Source: Mesostigma viride
Lineage: Eukaryota; Streptophyta; Mesostigmatophyceae; Mesostigmatales; Mesostigmataceae
Length of the DNA: 40,849 nt
Reading direction: 5' to 3'
NCBI GenBank assembly: GCA_009746045.1
Contig: RPFO01001420.1
Location: forward strand, 1-40,849
In this document: piece by piece, positions 8,944-19,544 of the stretch
How positions within the stretch are numbered: position 1 is the stretch's first letter
How the letters are laid out: every line of letters begins with the position of its first letter
The notes under the pieces: model-generated
The model's database searches: none
The model's input: only the letters and a program-made list of their open reading frames with translations
What the model was told of the DNA's origin: nothing
Made by a program: the position numbers and the translations under genes

Positions 8944-9595
8944 AGTTAGCATATTGGGGCACCAATGTGCTAGATGGATGCAGGTTGAGGAGACCTTTCC
9001 AACGCCGTGTCAACCGCCTAGAACAGACAAGGGACTAGAAAGTTATCAAGTCCCGAAGTACTGCCGACCGGTGGGCGAGGGCGGGGCACACTCAGGGCAT
9101 AGTGGACAGGACACGTGGCAGGCCGTGCCTGCACAGGCTTAGCCTGACTCTCACGTGACTGGGACACAGTGTACTGAGGGCTCAACGGTACTGTGGCTAG
9201 TAGAAGCCAGTAACCAGCCAGCAGGTCTGCAAGGATGTAAGTCCTTGCAGGACTGTGGCAGGTCCTGTGCTGTCCTAGACACAGGATAGCCAGAGATTCC
9301 TGTATGCTGCCTGCAACGAGGATGCAGGCAGCGATACGAGGCTCTGGCAATGTAGCGTTGCCCAGCGTTGCTCATGACCGAGGAACAAGGATGGAACGAG
9401 GTTGCATATAGCTCGAGGCTCAACGAGGCAACGAGCGTCTTCACACACGAACCTTGGTCGTCACGACGAGTGGCGAGCCTATCGAGGGTCGTAGGCCTGG
9501 TGTGAGGATAAAGGTTGCTAGCCAGCAGCCTAGGGTCATTCCAGCCGGCAAGGACCAGGAGCTCACAAGCTCTGCTGACGAGTTGCTGCGCAAAT
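8944..9595 (+). repeat. 3' LTR of the copia-type element
   Basis: This 652-bp repeat is identical to 1208-1860 except for a one-base difference near 9147 (CCTGACTCTC against CCTGTACTCTC). It ends GCGCAAAT and abuts the AAATG target duplication, after which the minisatellite resumes. Near identity of the LTRs implies recent insertion or recent gene conversion. Confidence 0.95.
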
Positions 9596-9600
9596 AAATG
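9596..9600. other. Target-site duplication (right), copia-type element
   Basis: AAATG here duplicates 1203-1207, and the array resumes in register with GCACGCTTGGGGCG. Confidence 0.85.
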
Positions 9601-12600
9601 CACGCTTGGGGCGACGGCACTCACATGTACATACACCGCGCACGAAAGGGGTGGCTGCACACACACGTACACACACCATGCACGCAAGGAGCGACTTCAC
9701 GCACAGGTACACACACCATGCACGCAAGGTTCGGCTGCACACACATGTACATCCACCGCGCACGCAAGGGGCGGCTGCACACACATGTACATACACCATG
9801 CACGCAAGGGGCGGCTGCACACACCTGTACACACACCGCGCACGCAAGGGGCGAGTGCACACACACGTACACACACCGCGCACGCAAGGGGCGGCTGCAC
9901 ACACACGTACACACACCATGCACGCAATTGCCGGCATGCACACACACGTACATCCACCGCGCACGCAAGGGGCAACTGCACACACATGTACACACACCGC
10001 GCACGCTTGGGGCAGCTGCACTCACATGTACACACACCGCGCACGCTTGGGGCGGCTGCACACACACGTACATACACCGCGCACGCTTGGGGCGGCTGCA
10101 CACACACGTACCTACACCGCGCACGCAAGGGGCGGCTGCACACACACTTACACACAAAATGCACGCTTGGGGCGACGGCACTCACATGTACACACACCGC
10201 GCACGCAAGGGGCGGCTGCACACACACGTACACACACCATGCACGCAATTGCCGGCATGCACACACACGTACATCCACCGCGCACGCAAGGGGCAACTGC
10301 ACACACATGTACACACACCGCGCACGCTTGGGGCAGCTGCACTCACATGTACACACACCGCGCACGCTTGGAGCGGCTGCACACACACGTACATACACCG
10401 CGCACGCAAGGGGCGGCTGCACACATACGTACCTACACCGCGCACGCAAGGGGCGGCTGCACACACACGTACATACACCGCGCACGCAAGGACCGGCTCC
10501 ACTCACATGTACATCCACCGCGCAACCACGGGGCGGCTGCACACACACGTACATACACCGCGCACGCAAGGGGCTGCTGCACACACACTTACACACAAAA
10601 TGCACGCTTGGGGCGACGGCACTCACATGTACATACACCGCGCACGAAAGGGGTGGCTGCACACACACGTACATCCACCGCGCACGCAAGGGGCGGCTGC
10701 ACACACACATACATACACCATGCACGCAAGGGGCGAGTGCAAAAACATGTACATACGCCGCGCACGCAAGGGGCAACTGCCCACACATGGACATACACCA
10801 TGCACGCAAGGGGCGGCTGCACACACATGTACATCCACCGCGCACGCAAGGGGCGAGTGCACACACACGTACACACACCGCGCACGCAAGGGGCGGCTGC
10901 ACACACACGTACACACACCATGCACGCAATTGCCGGCATGCACACACACGTACATACACCGCGCACGCAAGGGGCGAGTGCGCACACACGTACATACACC
11001 GCGCACGCAAGGGGGGCTGCACACACACGTACATACACCGCGCACGCAAGGGGCCAGTGCAAGCACATGTACATACACCATGCACGCAAGGGCCGGCATG
11101 CACAGAAACGTACATACACCGCGCACGCAAGGGGCTGCTGCACACACACGTACACACACCATGCACGCACGGGGCGGCTGCACACACACGTACATCCACT
11201 GCGCACGCACGGGGCCGGCGACTGCACACACATGTACATAAACCATGCACGCAAGGGGCGGCTGCACACACATGTACATCCACCGCGCACGCAAGGGGCG
11301 AGTGCAAACACATGTACATACACCGCGCACGCAAGGACAAGGATGCACACACATGTACATACACCGCGCACGCAAGGGGCGGCTGCACACGCACGTACAT
11401 ACACCGCGCACGCAAGGGGCGGCTGCACACACACGTACATCCACCGCGCACGCAAGGGGCAACTGCACACACATGTACACACACCGCGCACGCTTGGGGC
11501 AGCTGCACTCACATGTACACACACCGCGCACGCAAGGGGCGGCTGCACACACACGTACATCCACCGCGCACGCAAGGGGCAACTGCACACACACGTACAT
11601 CCACCGCGCACGCAAGGGGCGGCTGCACACACACGTACACACACCGCGCACGCAAGGGGCAACTGCACACACATGTACACACACCGCGCACGCTTGGGGC
11701 GGCTGCACACACACGTACCTACACCGCGCACGCAAGGGGCGGCTGCACACACACGTACATACACCGCGCACGCAAGGGGCAACTGCACACACATGTACAT
11801 ACACCGCGCACGCAAGGGGCAACTGCACACACATGTACACACACCGCGCACGCAAGGGGCAACTGCACACACACGTACACACACCGCGCACGCTTGGGCG
11901 GCTGCACACACACGTAAATACACCGCGCACGCAAGGGGCGGCTGCACACACACGTACATCCACCGCGCACGCAAGGGGCAACTGCACACACATGTACACA
12001 CACCGCGCACGCAAGGGGCAACTGCACACACACGTACACACACCGCGCACGCTTGGGGCGGCTGCACACACACGTAAATACACCGCGCACGCAAGGACCG
12101 GCTCCACTCACATGTACATCCACCGCGCAACCACGGGGCGGCTGCACACACACGTACATACACCGCGCACGCAAGGGGCTGCTGCACACACACTTACACA
12201 CAAAATGCACGCTTGGGGCGACGGCACTCACATGTACATACACCGCGCACGAAAGGGGTGGCTGCACACACACGTACACACACCATGCACGCAAGGAGCG
12301 ACTTCACGCACAGGTACACACACCATGCACGCAAGGTTCGGCTGCACACACATGTACATCCACCGCGCACGCAAGGGGCGGCTGCACACACATGTACATA
12401 CACCATGCACGCAAGGGGCGGCTGCACACACCTGTACACACACCGCGCACGCAAGGGGCGAGTGCACACACACGTACACACACCGCGCACGCAAGGGGCG
12501 GCTGCACACACACGTACACACACCATGCACGCAATTGCCGGCATGCACACACACGTACATCCACCGCGCACGCAAGGGGCAACTGCACACACATGTACAC

Positions 12601-15486
12601 ACACCGCGCACGCTTGGGGCAGCTGCACTCACATGTACACACACCGCGCACGCTTGGGGCGGCTGCACACACACGTACATACACCGCGCACGCAAGGGAC
12701 GGCTGCACACACACGTACATACACCGCGCACGCAAGGGGCAACTGCCCGCACATGTACATCCACCGCGCACGCAATTAAGGGACGGCTGCACACACACGT
12801 ACATACACCGCGCACGCAAGGGGCAACGGCACTCACATGGACATACACCATGCACGCAAGGGGCGGCTGCACACACACGTACACACACCGCGCACGCAAG
12901 GGGCGGCTGCACACACACGTACACACACCATGCACGCAATTGCCGGCTGCACACACACGTACATACACCGCGCACGCAAGGGGCTGCTGCACACACACTT
13001 ACACACACAATGCACGCAATTAGGGGCGACGGCACTCACATGTACATACTCTTGGGCGGCTGCACACACACGTACACACACCATGCACGCAAGGGCCGGC
13101 ATGCACACACAGTATACACACACCGCGCACGCAAGGGCGGCTGCACACACACGTACATACACTGCGCACGCAAGGGGCTGCTGCACACACACTTACACTC
13201 ACCATGCACGCAAGGGGCGGCTGCACACACACGTACATACACCGCGCACGCAAGGGACGGCTGCACACACACGTACATACACCGCGCACGCAAGGGGCAA
13301 CTGCCCGCACATGTACATCCACCGCGCACGCAATTAAGGGACGGCTGCACACACACGTACATACACCGCGCACGCAAGGGGCAACGGCACTCACATGGAC
13401 ATACACCATGCACGCAAGGGGCGGCTGCACACACACGTACACACACCGCGCACGCAAGGGGCGGCTGCACACACACGTACACACACCATGCACGCAATTG
13501 GCGGCTGCACACACACGTACATCCACCGCGCACGCAAGGGGCAACTGCACACACATGTACACATCCACCGCGCACGCAAGGGGCGGCTGCACTCACACGT
13601 ACACACACCGCGCACGCAAGGGGCAACTGCACACACGTACACACACCGCGCACGCTTGGGGCGGCTGCACACACACGTACCTACACCGCGCACGCAAGGG
13701 GCGGCTGCACACACACGTACATACAAAATGCACGCAAGGGGCGACTGCACACACATGTACATACACCGCGCACGCAAGGGGCAACTGCACACACACGTAC
13801 ACACACCGCGCACGCAAGGGGCAACTGCACACACACGTACACACACCGCGCACGCAAGGGGCGGCTGCACACACACGTAAATACACCGCGCACGCTTGGG
13901 GCGGCTGCACACACACGTACATCCACCGCGCACGCAAGGGGCAACTGCACACACATGTACACACACCGCGCACGCAAGGGGCGGCTGCACACACACGTAC
14001 CACACCGCGCACGCTTGGGGCGGCTGCACACACACGTAAATACACCGCGCACGCAAGGACCGGCTCCACTCACATGTACATCCACCGCGCAACCACGGGG
14101 CGGCTGCACACACACGTACATACACCGCGCACGCAAGGGGCTGCTGCACACACACTTACACACAAAATGCACGCTTGGGGCGACGGCACTCACATGTACA
14201 TACACCGCGCACGAAAGGGGTGGCTGCACACACACGTACACACACCATGCACGCAAGGAGCGACTTCACGCACAGGTACACACACCATGCACGCAAGGTT
14301 CGGCTGCACACACATGTACATCCACCGCGCACGCAAGGGGCGGCTGCACACACATGTACATACACCATGCACGCAAGGGGCGGCTGCACACACCTGTACA
14401 CACACCGCGCACGCAAGGGGCGAGTGCACACACACGTACACACACCGCGCACGCAAGGGGCGGCTGCACACACACGTACACACACCATGCACGCAATTGC
14501 CGGCATGCACACACACGTACATCCACCGCGCACGCAAGGGGCAACTGCACACACATGTACACACACCGCGCACGCTTGGGGCAGCTGCACTCACATGTAC
14601 ACACACCGCGCACGCTTGGGGCGGCTGCACACACACGTACATACACCGCGCACGCAAGGGGCGAGTGCGCACACACGTACATACACCGCGCACGCAAGGG
14701 GGGCTGCACACACACGTACATACACCGCGCACGCAAGGGGCCAGTGCAAGCACATGTACATACACCATGCACGCAAGGGCCGGCATGCACAGAAACGTAC
14801 ATACACCGCGCACGCAAGGGGCTGCTGCACACACACGTACACACACCATGCACGCACGGGGCGGCTGCACACACACGTACATCCACTGCGCACGCACGGG
14901 GCCGGCGACTGCACACACATGTACATAAACCATGCACGCAAGGGGCGGCTGCACACACATGTACATCCACCGCGCACGCAAGGGGCGAGTGCAAACACAT
15001 GTACATACACCGCGCACGCAAGGACAAGGATGCACACACATGTACATACACCGCGCACGCAAGGGGCGGCTGCACACGCACGTACATACACCGCGCACGC
15101 AAGGGGCGGCTGCACACACACGTACATCCACCGCGCACGCAAGGGGCAACTGCACACACATGTACACACACCGCGCACGCTTGGGGCAGCTGCACTCACA
15201 TGTACACACACCGCGCACGCAAGGGGCGGCTGCACACACACGTACATCCACCGCGCACGCAAGGGGCAACTGCACACACACGTACATCCACCGCGCACGC
15301 AAGGGGCGGCTGCACACACACGTACACACACCGCGCACGCAAGGGGCAACTGCACACACATGTACACACACCGCGCACGCTTGGGGCGGCTGCACACACA
15401 CGTACCTACACCGCGCACGCAAGGGGCGGCTGCACACACACGTACATACACCGCGCACGCAAGGGGCAACTGCACACACATGTACA
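9596..15486. repeat. 40-bp minisatellite array, middle block
   Basis: Tandem 40-bp units with recurring variants: CAAGGGGCGGCTGC, CAAGGGGCAACTGC, CTTGGGGCAGCTGCACTC, CAATTGCCGGCATGC and the rarer CAAGGACCGGCTCC. Rare variants mark higher-order blocks: CAAGGACCGGCTCC at 10486, 12091 and 14053 gives block lengths of about 1.6 and 2.0 kb. Segment 10486-12091 matches 25571-27177 at a constant offset of 15085, and 12091 to about 13080 matches 23605 to about 24594 at offset 11514. The unit lacks TAA, TAG and TGA on both strands, so most frames stay open. It ends inside a unit at the YR-element boundary. Confidence 0.97.
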
Positions 15487-15623
15487 TTCTATTAACCGTG
15501 GAACTCCAGGGTAACCAGACTCTTTATTAAAACAATGAGTGGAGCACATACAAAAGGCAGGCCACATCCCGGCCGCCGATGCTCATGGGAACACTTATTG
15601 CTTGGCAAAGGCTAGCCTTACCC
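15487..15623 (-). repeat. Split direct repeat B2 (distal end of YR element)
   Basis: These 137 bp are identical to 16081-16217. Together with A2 they allow the circular intermediate to be templated. This copy forms the outer boundary at the array, starting TCTATTAACCGTGG. A 25-bp spacer (15624-15648) separates it from A2. Confidence 0.93.
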
Positions 15624-15648
15624 CCAAACACGCAGGGAGGGTGGGCGG

Positions 15649-16080
15649 GAAAAGAAAAGAGGCCGACCTTAGCTAGGTGGGTTTGTTTTTGTCCTTTTTT
15701 GCGTGTCATGCGGCCTTGGCCCGGACGGCATTTTTTCGCCACGCAAATGTTGCGTCTGAACAAATGACGCAATGTGGCGTTCTAATTGCCGGCAGCTTAC
15801 GTAAGGCTGCCGGGGCTATTAGGTCACATATTGCGTGAGAGAAAGAATCTAGATCTAGTTAATCACTACGCCATGAGCCAAGAAACCTAGACAGTGGCAG
15901 GTTTATATCTCAACGTAGCTCCTGCCACCTGGCCAAGAAAAACTGGCCAAAGCTTTGGCCACGACTGATCCGGATCAGGCCGCACCGGCCTCAAAAGGTA
16001 TGTCACGTGAACCCAATAACCTAGCTATAGCGGCTACCCTTCCATCTCACTATAAAGAAACTATGTTCAGAGAACCACGA
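15649..16080 (-). repeat. Split direct repeat A2 of YR element
   Basis: These 432 bp match 20554-20985 with at most a base or so of difference. The repeat contains a near-perfect palindrome, CCGGCAGC-TTACGTAA-GGCTGCCGG, at 15789-15813, and a TATAAA near 16051. It abuts B1 directly at 16080/16081, forming the internal junction. Confidence 0.93.
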
Positions 16081-16217
16081 TTCTATTAACCGTGGAACTC
16101 CAGGGTAACCAGACTCTTTATTAAAACAATGAGTGGAGCACATACAAAAGGCAGGCCACATCCCGGCCGCCGATGCTCATGGGAACACTTATTGCTTGGC
16201 AAAGGCTAGCCTTACCC
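16081..16217 (-). repeat. Split direct repeat B1 of YR element
   Basis: This 137-bp copy of B2 lies just downstream of the polyprotein stop on the minus strand. The B1/A2 junction carries CCACG ... CGTGG inverted arms around an 11-bp AT-rich centre (16076-16096). Confidence 0.93.
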
Positions 16218-16227
16218 TTATATCCCT

Positions 16228-16248
16228 CCCTGGCGATCCATGCCAGGG
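16228..16248 (-). other. Perfect 7-bp hairpin downstream of the YR polyprotein
   Basis: CCCTGGC-GATCCAT-GCCAGGG forms a 7-bp stem with a 7-nt loop, about 40 bp past the polyprotein stop and next to repeat B1. It may be a 3'-end or template-switch structure. The function is not shown by the sequence. Confidence 0.5.
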
Positions 16249-16289
16249 GCAAAGAACCTAGCATAATGACAGAGAAATGAACAACCAAA

Positions 16290-19200
16290 TTAGGTGGAGG
16301 GCAATTTCAAAATAGCCCGCCAGGCCCGAGGGGGGCAGGCGGCCATGGCCCGAAGAATAACCTCAGGCAGCTGCACCTCCAAACTGCGGTGCAAGCCCAC
16401 ATAATGGGCAACCGTGGAGCTGCTAAGCCAGCGCCCCCGGCCCTGGATGTCCCCCATGCTGCGACCCGCGAGGAAATCGTGAGTGGCACCTCCATGCCGC
16501 AGCCCGTGAATGGTGAAAATCTGGGCGACCCCCAAGGCCTGACTCGCAGCCTGCCAAATGCGCCGGAATTGCGGGTAGGTGAAAGGGAACACGGCCTCCC
16601 AAGCGTGCTTACCCGCGATGCAGTGACGGAGGATGGTTTCAGACATCACATCTTCTACCACCACTGACTGAGTCTTGCCCTTAGAGGTCTTGGTAGACCT
16701 CAGCAGTAGGGCGCCCCGTTGAGCCGGCCCAAGCCGAACGTCAGGCTGGAGGCGCACATGGCCAACACGGAGGTTCAGCGCCTCCGAGATTCGCAGGTAA
16801 TGGCGGAACACGATGACAACCAGCAGGCCCGCAAGGCGCTGACCTTGCATGACCATCGTGCTGGCAAGTGCAAACGCCGCCTCCCATGGAATGGGAGGAG
16901 GGGCACGGGGGGGCACAAGTGTTTTCCACCCAGCGAGGACGCCACGGGCCAAGTCCCACCGCTTCACCATACCGGGATAATAAAGTTGCAACCCCATCAA
17001 GGCATTGACACACACTTGGCGGCTGTACCCCCGAAAATGAGCCCAGGCGACATACGCACAAAATGTCTCCTCAAGGGTGTCAGCTCGTGACGATGACCCG
17101 TCCGCCCGCCCACCAGCCTCCCACCAAGTCAAGAGGGAATCAAGACCACGACGGTAGGCCAGCAAAGTAGCCGGCTTTACTTTCCCCTCTAGCAATGGAA
17201 GGTAGCTAACAGGTGCAGGGGGCCCCGGGTTAGGATGGATGCCTTCCGCGGTCAGGTCGCGCACCCAGCCTGCCAAGAAAGTCGCCATGGATTGGCCGCG
17301 AGAAACGCCATCGGCTGGTTGAAGTGCACTCGGCGTCCACACCCACTGGGAACGACTCCCCGTGGCGAGGGTCAGCGCGCACAAGCGGCGGCACTGCTTG
17401 TTGAGCTTGTGGGATGAGGACCGCCCCTTAGCCAAGCAGCCCAACGCCGCGGTGGAGTCCACCAACCTCACCACCCGCTTGCCTCGGTTTGCCAAGCTGC
17501 GCGCACTCCTCTCCACGCCCTTCACTGCAGCCCGCACCTCCTTCTCGTTGATGTGCATCCCCGGATCCCGCCAACGACTCCGGACCCCAACCCGCCATTG
17601 CTGGCTAGTGATTGCTTGTTGCGCCCGCGCGCTCAGTGGCCTAGGGCCAGCGTAGGCCACCTCACTTGGTATGAGCAAAGTCGGGTACCCCCGCACCTCT
17701 CGTGCCCTCGCCAGCTCCGTCACATCGCCCGGCTCCATGGTTGCGTACACGACACCTTGCCCGTAGGTGGACGCGTCAGATGCAACCACCTCACGGGCCA
17801 AAGGTGCGCTTCGGTCAACCCTTAGCATGGGAGCCAAGGCCAGGGCACACTCTAACTCCTCCCGCACCCCGGCCCACAGCACCCAGGATCGCTGCCCCCA
17901 CCCTTGCAGGCTGATGAATTTGAAACATTGCTGCCAAATGGACAAGCAGCTGCGGCTTAACATCTGCAGCCACAACCACCGCCCCAAGACGGCAGCCAGC
18001 CCCTCGGCCGTAGCTCGGCCTCGAGTGAGTATAGCCTGCGTGTGGGCGATCACAAGGTTGAGCTGCTTGACCGTTGGTTCCAGCACGCCGTTCCGTCGGT
18101 GCACCACCCCTAGGGCTTCTAGCTCGTCCCCTTCCAGGCTCGCCATCTTAGTCTTCTCCTTAGACGGCACAAGGTTGTTAGGGAGGTAGCCTTCCTCAAT
18201 AGCGCGCGTGATGAGCTGGTTCACCGCCTCGCAGGTCCGCCCGTTGCTGGCCACCAAGTCATCAATAGTGATGGACAGCATGGGGGCAGGGGGGTTTTCC
18301 AGGTCAATCTGAAGCTCCCCGGCGCGCTCCTCCTTGTACTCGATGGCCAAGCGCAGTGGCTGGCCACACTCGTCGCGCACCAAGGTGAGCTCACCTGCGC
18401 TTGAGAGGTAGTTGACCTGGCGCCTCGGATCCAGGGCACCGGTCATGTAGAGCACCATCTCATGGATGGCCTCCCCCAGCGCCACCGCATGGGAATGTCC
18501 CATGGCCAGCACCTTGAGCACGGGCCACACCTTCCGCCTGGGCCCTGCCAGACCTACGCTAGTCGACCACACACTAGGAAGCCCTTGGTAGTCCCACCAC
18601 CACTCGGGCACCTCGATGGAATAGTAGTATGACACGAGGTCGCTCTTGGCGCAGTAGCACCAGCCTTTGATGTAGACCTCCACGAGGATGCCCAGGTGGG
18701 GTAGCAGGATCTTGGGGGGGTCCACCCACAGCAGGTTGCCCAGCTTCCTGTTGACGATGAACCGAAGCTCACCCACCCCCTTGGCCACTCCAAAGCAGCC
18801 ATCCACCCACTTGGGCCGCCTCTCCCGGAACGCCACCATGCCCACGCCCGCTGCCCGGCTCATGAGCTTGCCCCATTCAGCCATGGAGCATCCCCGGCTG
18901 GGCTTGGGCACATTCCAATACTTTGCGCTCGCCACGACCGCTGGCTTGATGCAGTTCTCTTCGCTGGCATATATCTCCCGCCAGCTCGGCCGCATAGCCA
19001 ACAGGTCGAGCAGCCGTGCCTTCCCCGCCACCTCCGCCTTTGGTAGACTCACCGCGTCCGCGCGCAGTTGTTCATACTTATTCTGCTTCCCATATATTGC
19101 ATCAGCACCTTCTTGCTCCTGGCCTGTCGCAACGCCCCCTACGCGGCGACTGTGCCAGGTGCAGTGCCTCTTGACCCTCGCAAGGGCCTCCTCCCTCCCC

Positions 19201-19544
19201 TTAGAGCACGCCCCTCTAGGGTTAGGAGGAGGGTCTTGCCCCCCTCCCCACAGCCAATTAAGCCAACGCACTACCTTGCATTGCAGTGTGTACTCGCGGT
19301 GGCGGCGCGTGGCACGCTGTCGCCGGCGTGCCGATCTCACCCTGCCCCACGCGGTGTACGCTGGCCTAAGTGGGTATGGCAGCGGGAAAAGGGAGCGGTC
19401 CCGCTGGGATTCTATTTCCCTACTTGTTGAGCCTTGCTGAGCTTGTCCAAGAGGATGGCAGTTTGGAGAGCTGCCTTGACAGCCGGGGTGGCTGACAGTG
19501 CAGCCTCCTCCCCCAATGGCAGGAGGTGGCTGGCCACCTTCCAC
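16290..19544 (-). CDS. YR-retrotransposon polyprotein: RT, RNase H, tyrosine recombinase
   Basis: An open frame of 1084 codons beginning with GTG; the frame is also open just upstream, so the natural start is uncertain. It may be an ATG further in (Met184, LLAMRPSW) or a frameshift from the gag-like ORF at the G run. Residues 1-150 look non-conserved. Reverse transcriptase spans about 185-540, with RFIVNRKLGN at 261, Asp302 (KSDLVSYYYSI) and the pair Asp428-Asp429 (SITIDDL). RNase H spans about 585-750, with Asp590, Glu667, Asp696 and Asp745. A 2A-like EGIHPNPGP ends at residue 775. Tyrosine recombinase spans about 785-1075, with Arg918 (YLRISEALNL), His1013 and Arg1016 (IHGLRHGG), Trp1039 and the nucleophile Tyr1048 (VAHYVGLHRS). 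All catalytic residues expected of the three enzymes are present. The recombinase would integrate a circular DNA copy. Confidence 0.93.
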   Translation of the reverse strand: MEGGQPPPAIGGGGCTVSHPGCQGSSPNCHPLGQAQQGSTSREIESQRDRSLFPLPYPLRPAYTAWGRVRSARRRQRATRRHREYTLQCKVVRWLNWLWGGGQDPPPNPRGACSKGREEALARVKRHCTWHSRRVGGVATGQEQEGADAIYGKQNKYEQLRADAVSLPKAEVAGKARLLDLLAMRPSWREIYASEENCIKPAVVASAKYWNVPKPSRGCSMAEWGKLMSRAAGVGMVAFRERRPKWVDGCFGVAKGVGELRFIVNRKLGNLLWVDPPKILLPHLGILVEVYIKGWCYCAKSDLVSYYYSIEVPEWWWDYQGLPSVWSTSVGLAGPRRKVWPVLKVLAMGHSHAVALGEAIHEMVLYMTGALDPRRQVNYLSSAGELTLVRDECGQPLRLAIEYKEERAGELQIDLENPPAPMLSITIDDLVASNGRTCEAVNQLITRAIEEGYLPNNLVPSKEKTKMASLEGDELEALGVVHRRNGVLEPTVKQLNLVIAHTQAILTRGRATAEGLAAVLGRWLWLQMLSRSCLSIWQQCFKFISLQGWGQRSWVLWAGVREELECALALAPMLRVDRSAPLAREVVASDASTYGQGVVYATMEPGDVTELARAREVRGYPTLLIPSEVAYAGPRPLSARAQQAITSQQWRVGVRSRWRDPGMHINEKEVRAAVKGVERSARSLANRGKRVVRLVDSTAALGCLAKGRSSSHKLNKQCRRLCALTLATGSRSQWVWTPSALQPADGVSRGQSMATFLAGWVRDLTAEGIHPNPGPPAPVSYLPLLEGKVKPATLLAYRRGLDSLLTWWEAGGRADGSSSRADTLEETFCAYVAWAHFRGYSRQVCVNALMGLQLYYPGMVKRWDLARGVLAGWKTLVPPRAPPPIPWEAAFALASTMVMQGQRLAGLLVVIVFRHYLRISEALNLRVGHVRLQPDVRLGPAQRGALLLRSTKTSKGKTQSVVVEDVMSETILRHCIAGKHAWEAVFPFTYPQFRRIWQAASQALGVAQIFTIHGLRHGGATHDFLAGRSMGDIQGRGRWLSSSTVAHYVGLHRSLEVQLPEVILRAMAACPPRAWRAILKLPST

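Larger units (their letters stand above)
1208..9595 (+). mobile_element. Ty1/copia-type LTR retrotransposon, about 8.4 kb, frameshifted
   Basis: Two direct long terminal repeats (1208-1860 and 8944-9595) bracket a gag region with a CCHC knuckle and a pol with integrase, retropepsin-like, reverse transcriptase and RNase H regions. The RT-RNase H arrangement and the integrase upstream of RT place it in Ty1/copia. AAATG on both sides (1203-1207, 9596-9600) is the target duplication, and empty copies of the site in the array (for example 12203-12212) confirm a simple insertion. The LTRs differ by one inserted T near 1410, so the insertion is young, yet gag and pol are cut by several frame changes. 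The body from about 3330 to 8943 is poor in CpG while the LTRs and ORF1 are rich in it, which suggests a composite origin. At 8.4 kb it is long for copia. Confidence 0.92.

Noticed and set aside
9596-15486. CRISPR-like regular repeats
   Set aside because: Whole units including the would-be spacers repeat, the period is one continuous 40-bp minisatellite, and the context is eukaryotic retroelements. There are no unique spacers and no cas genes.
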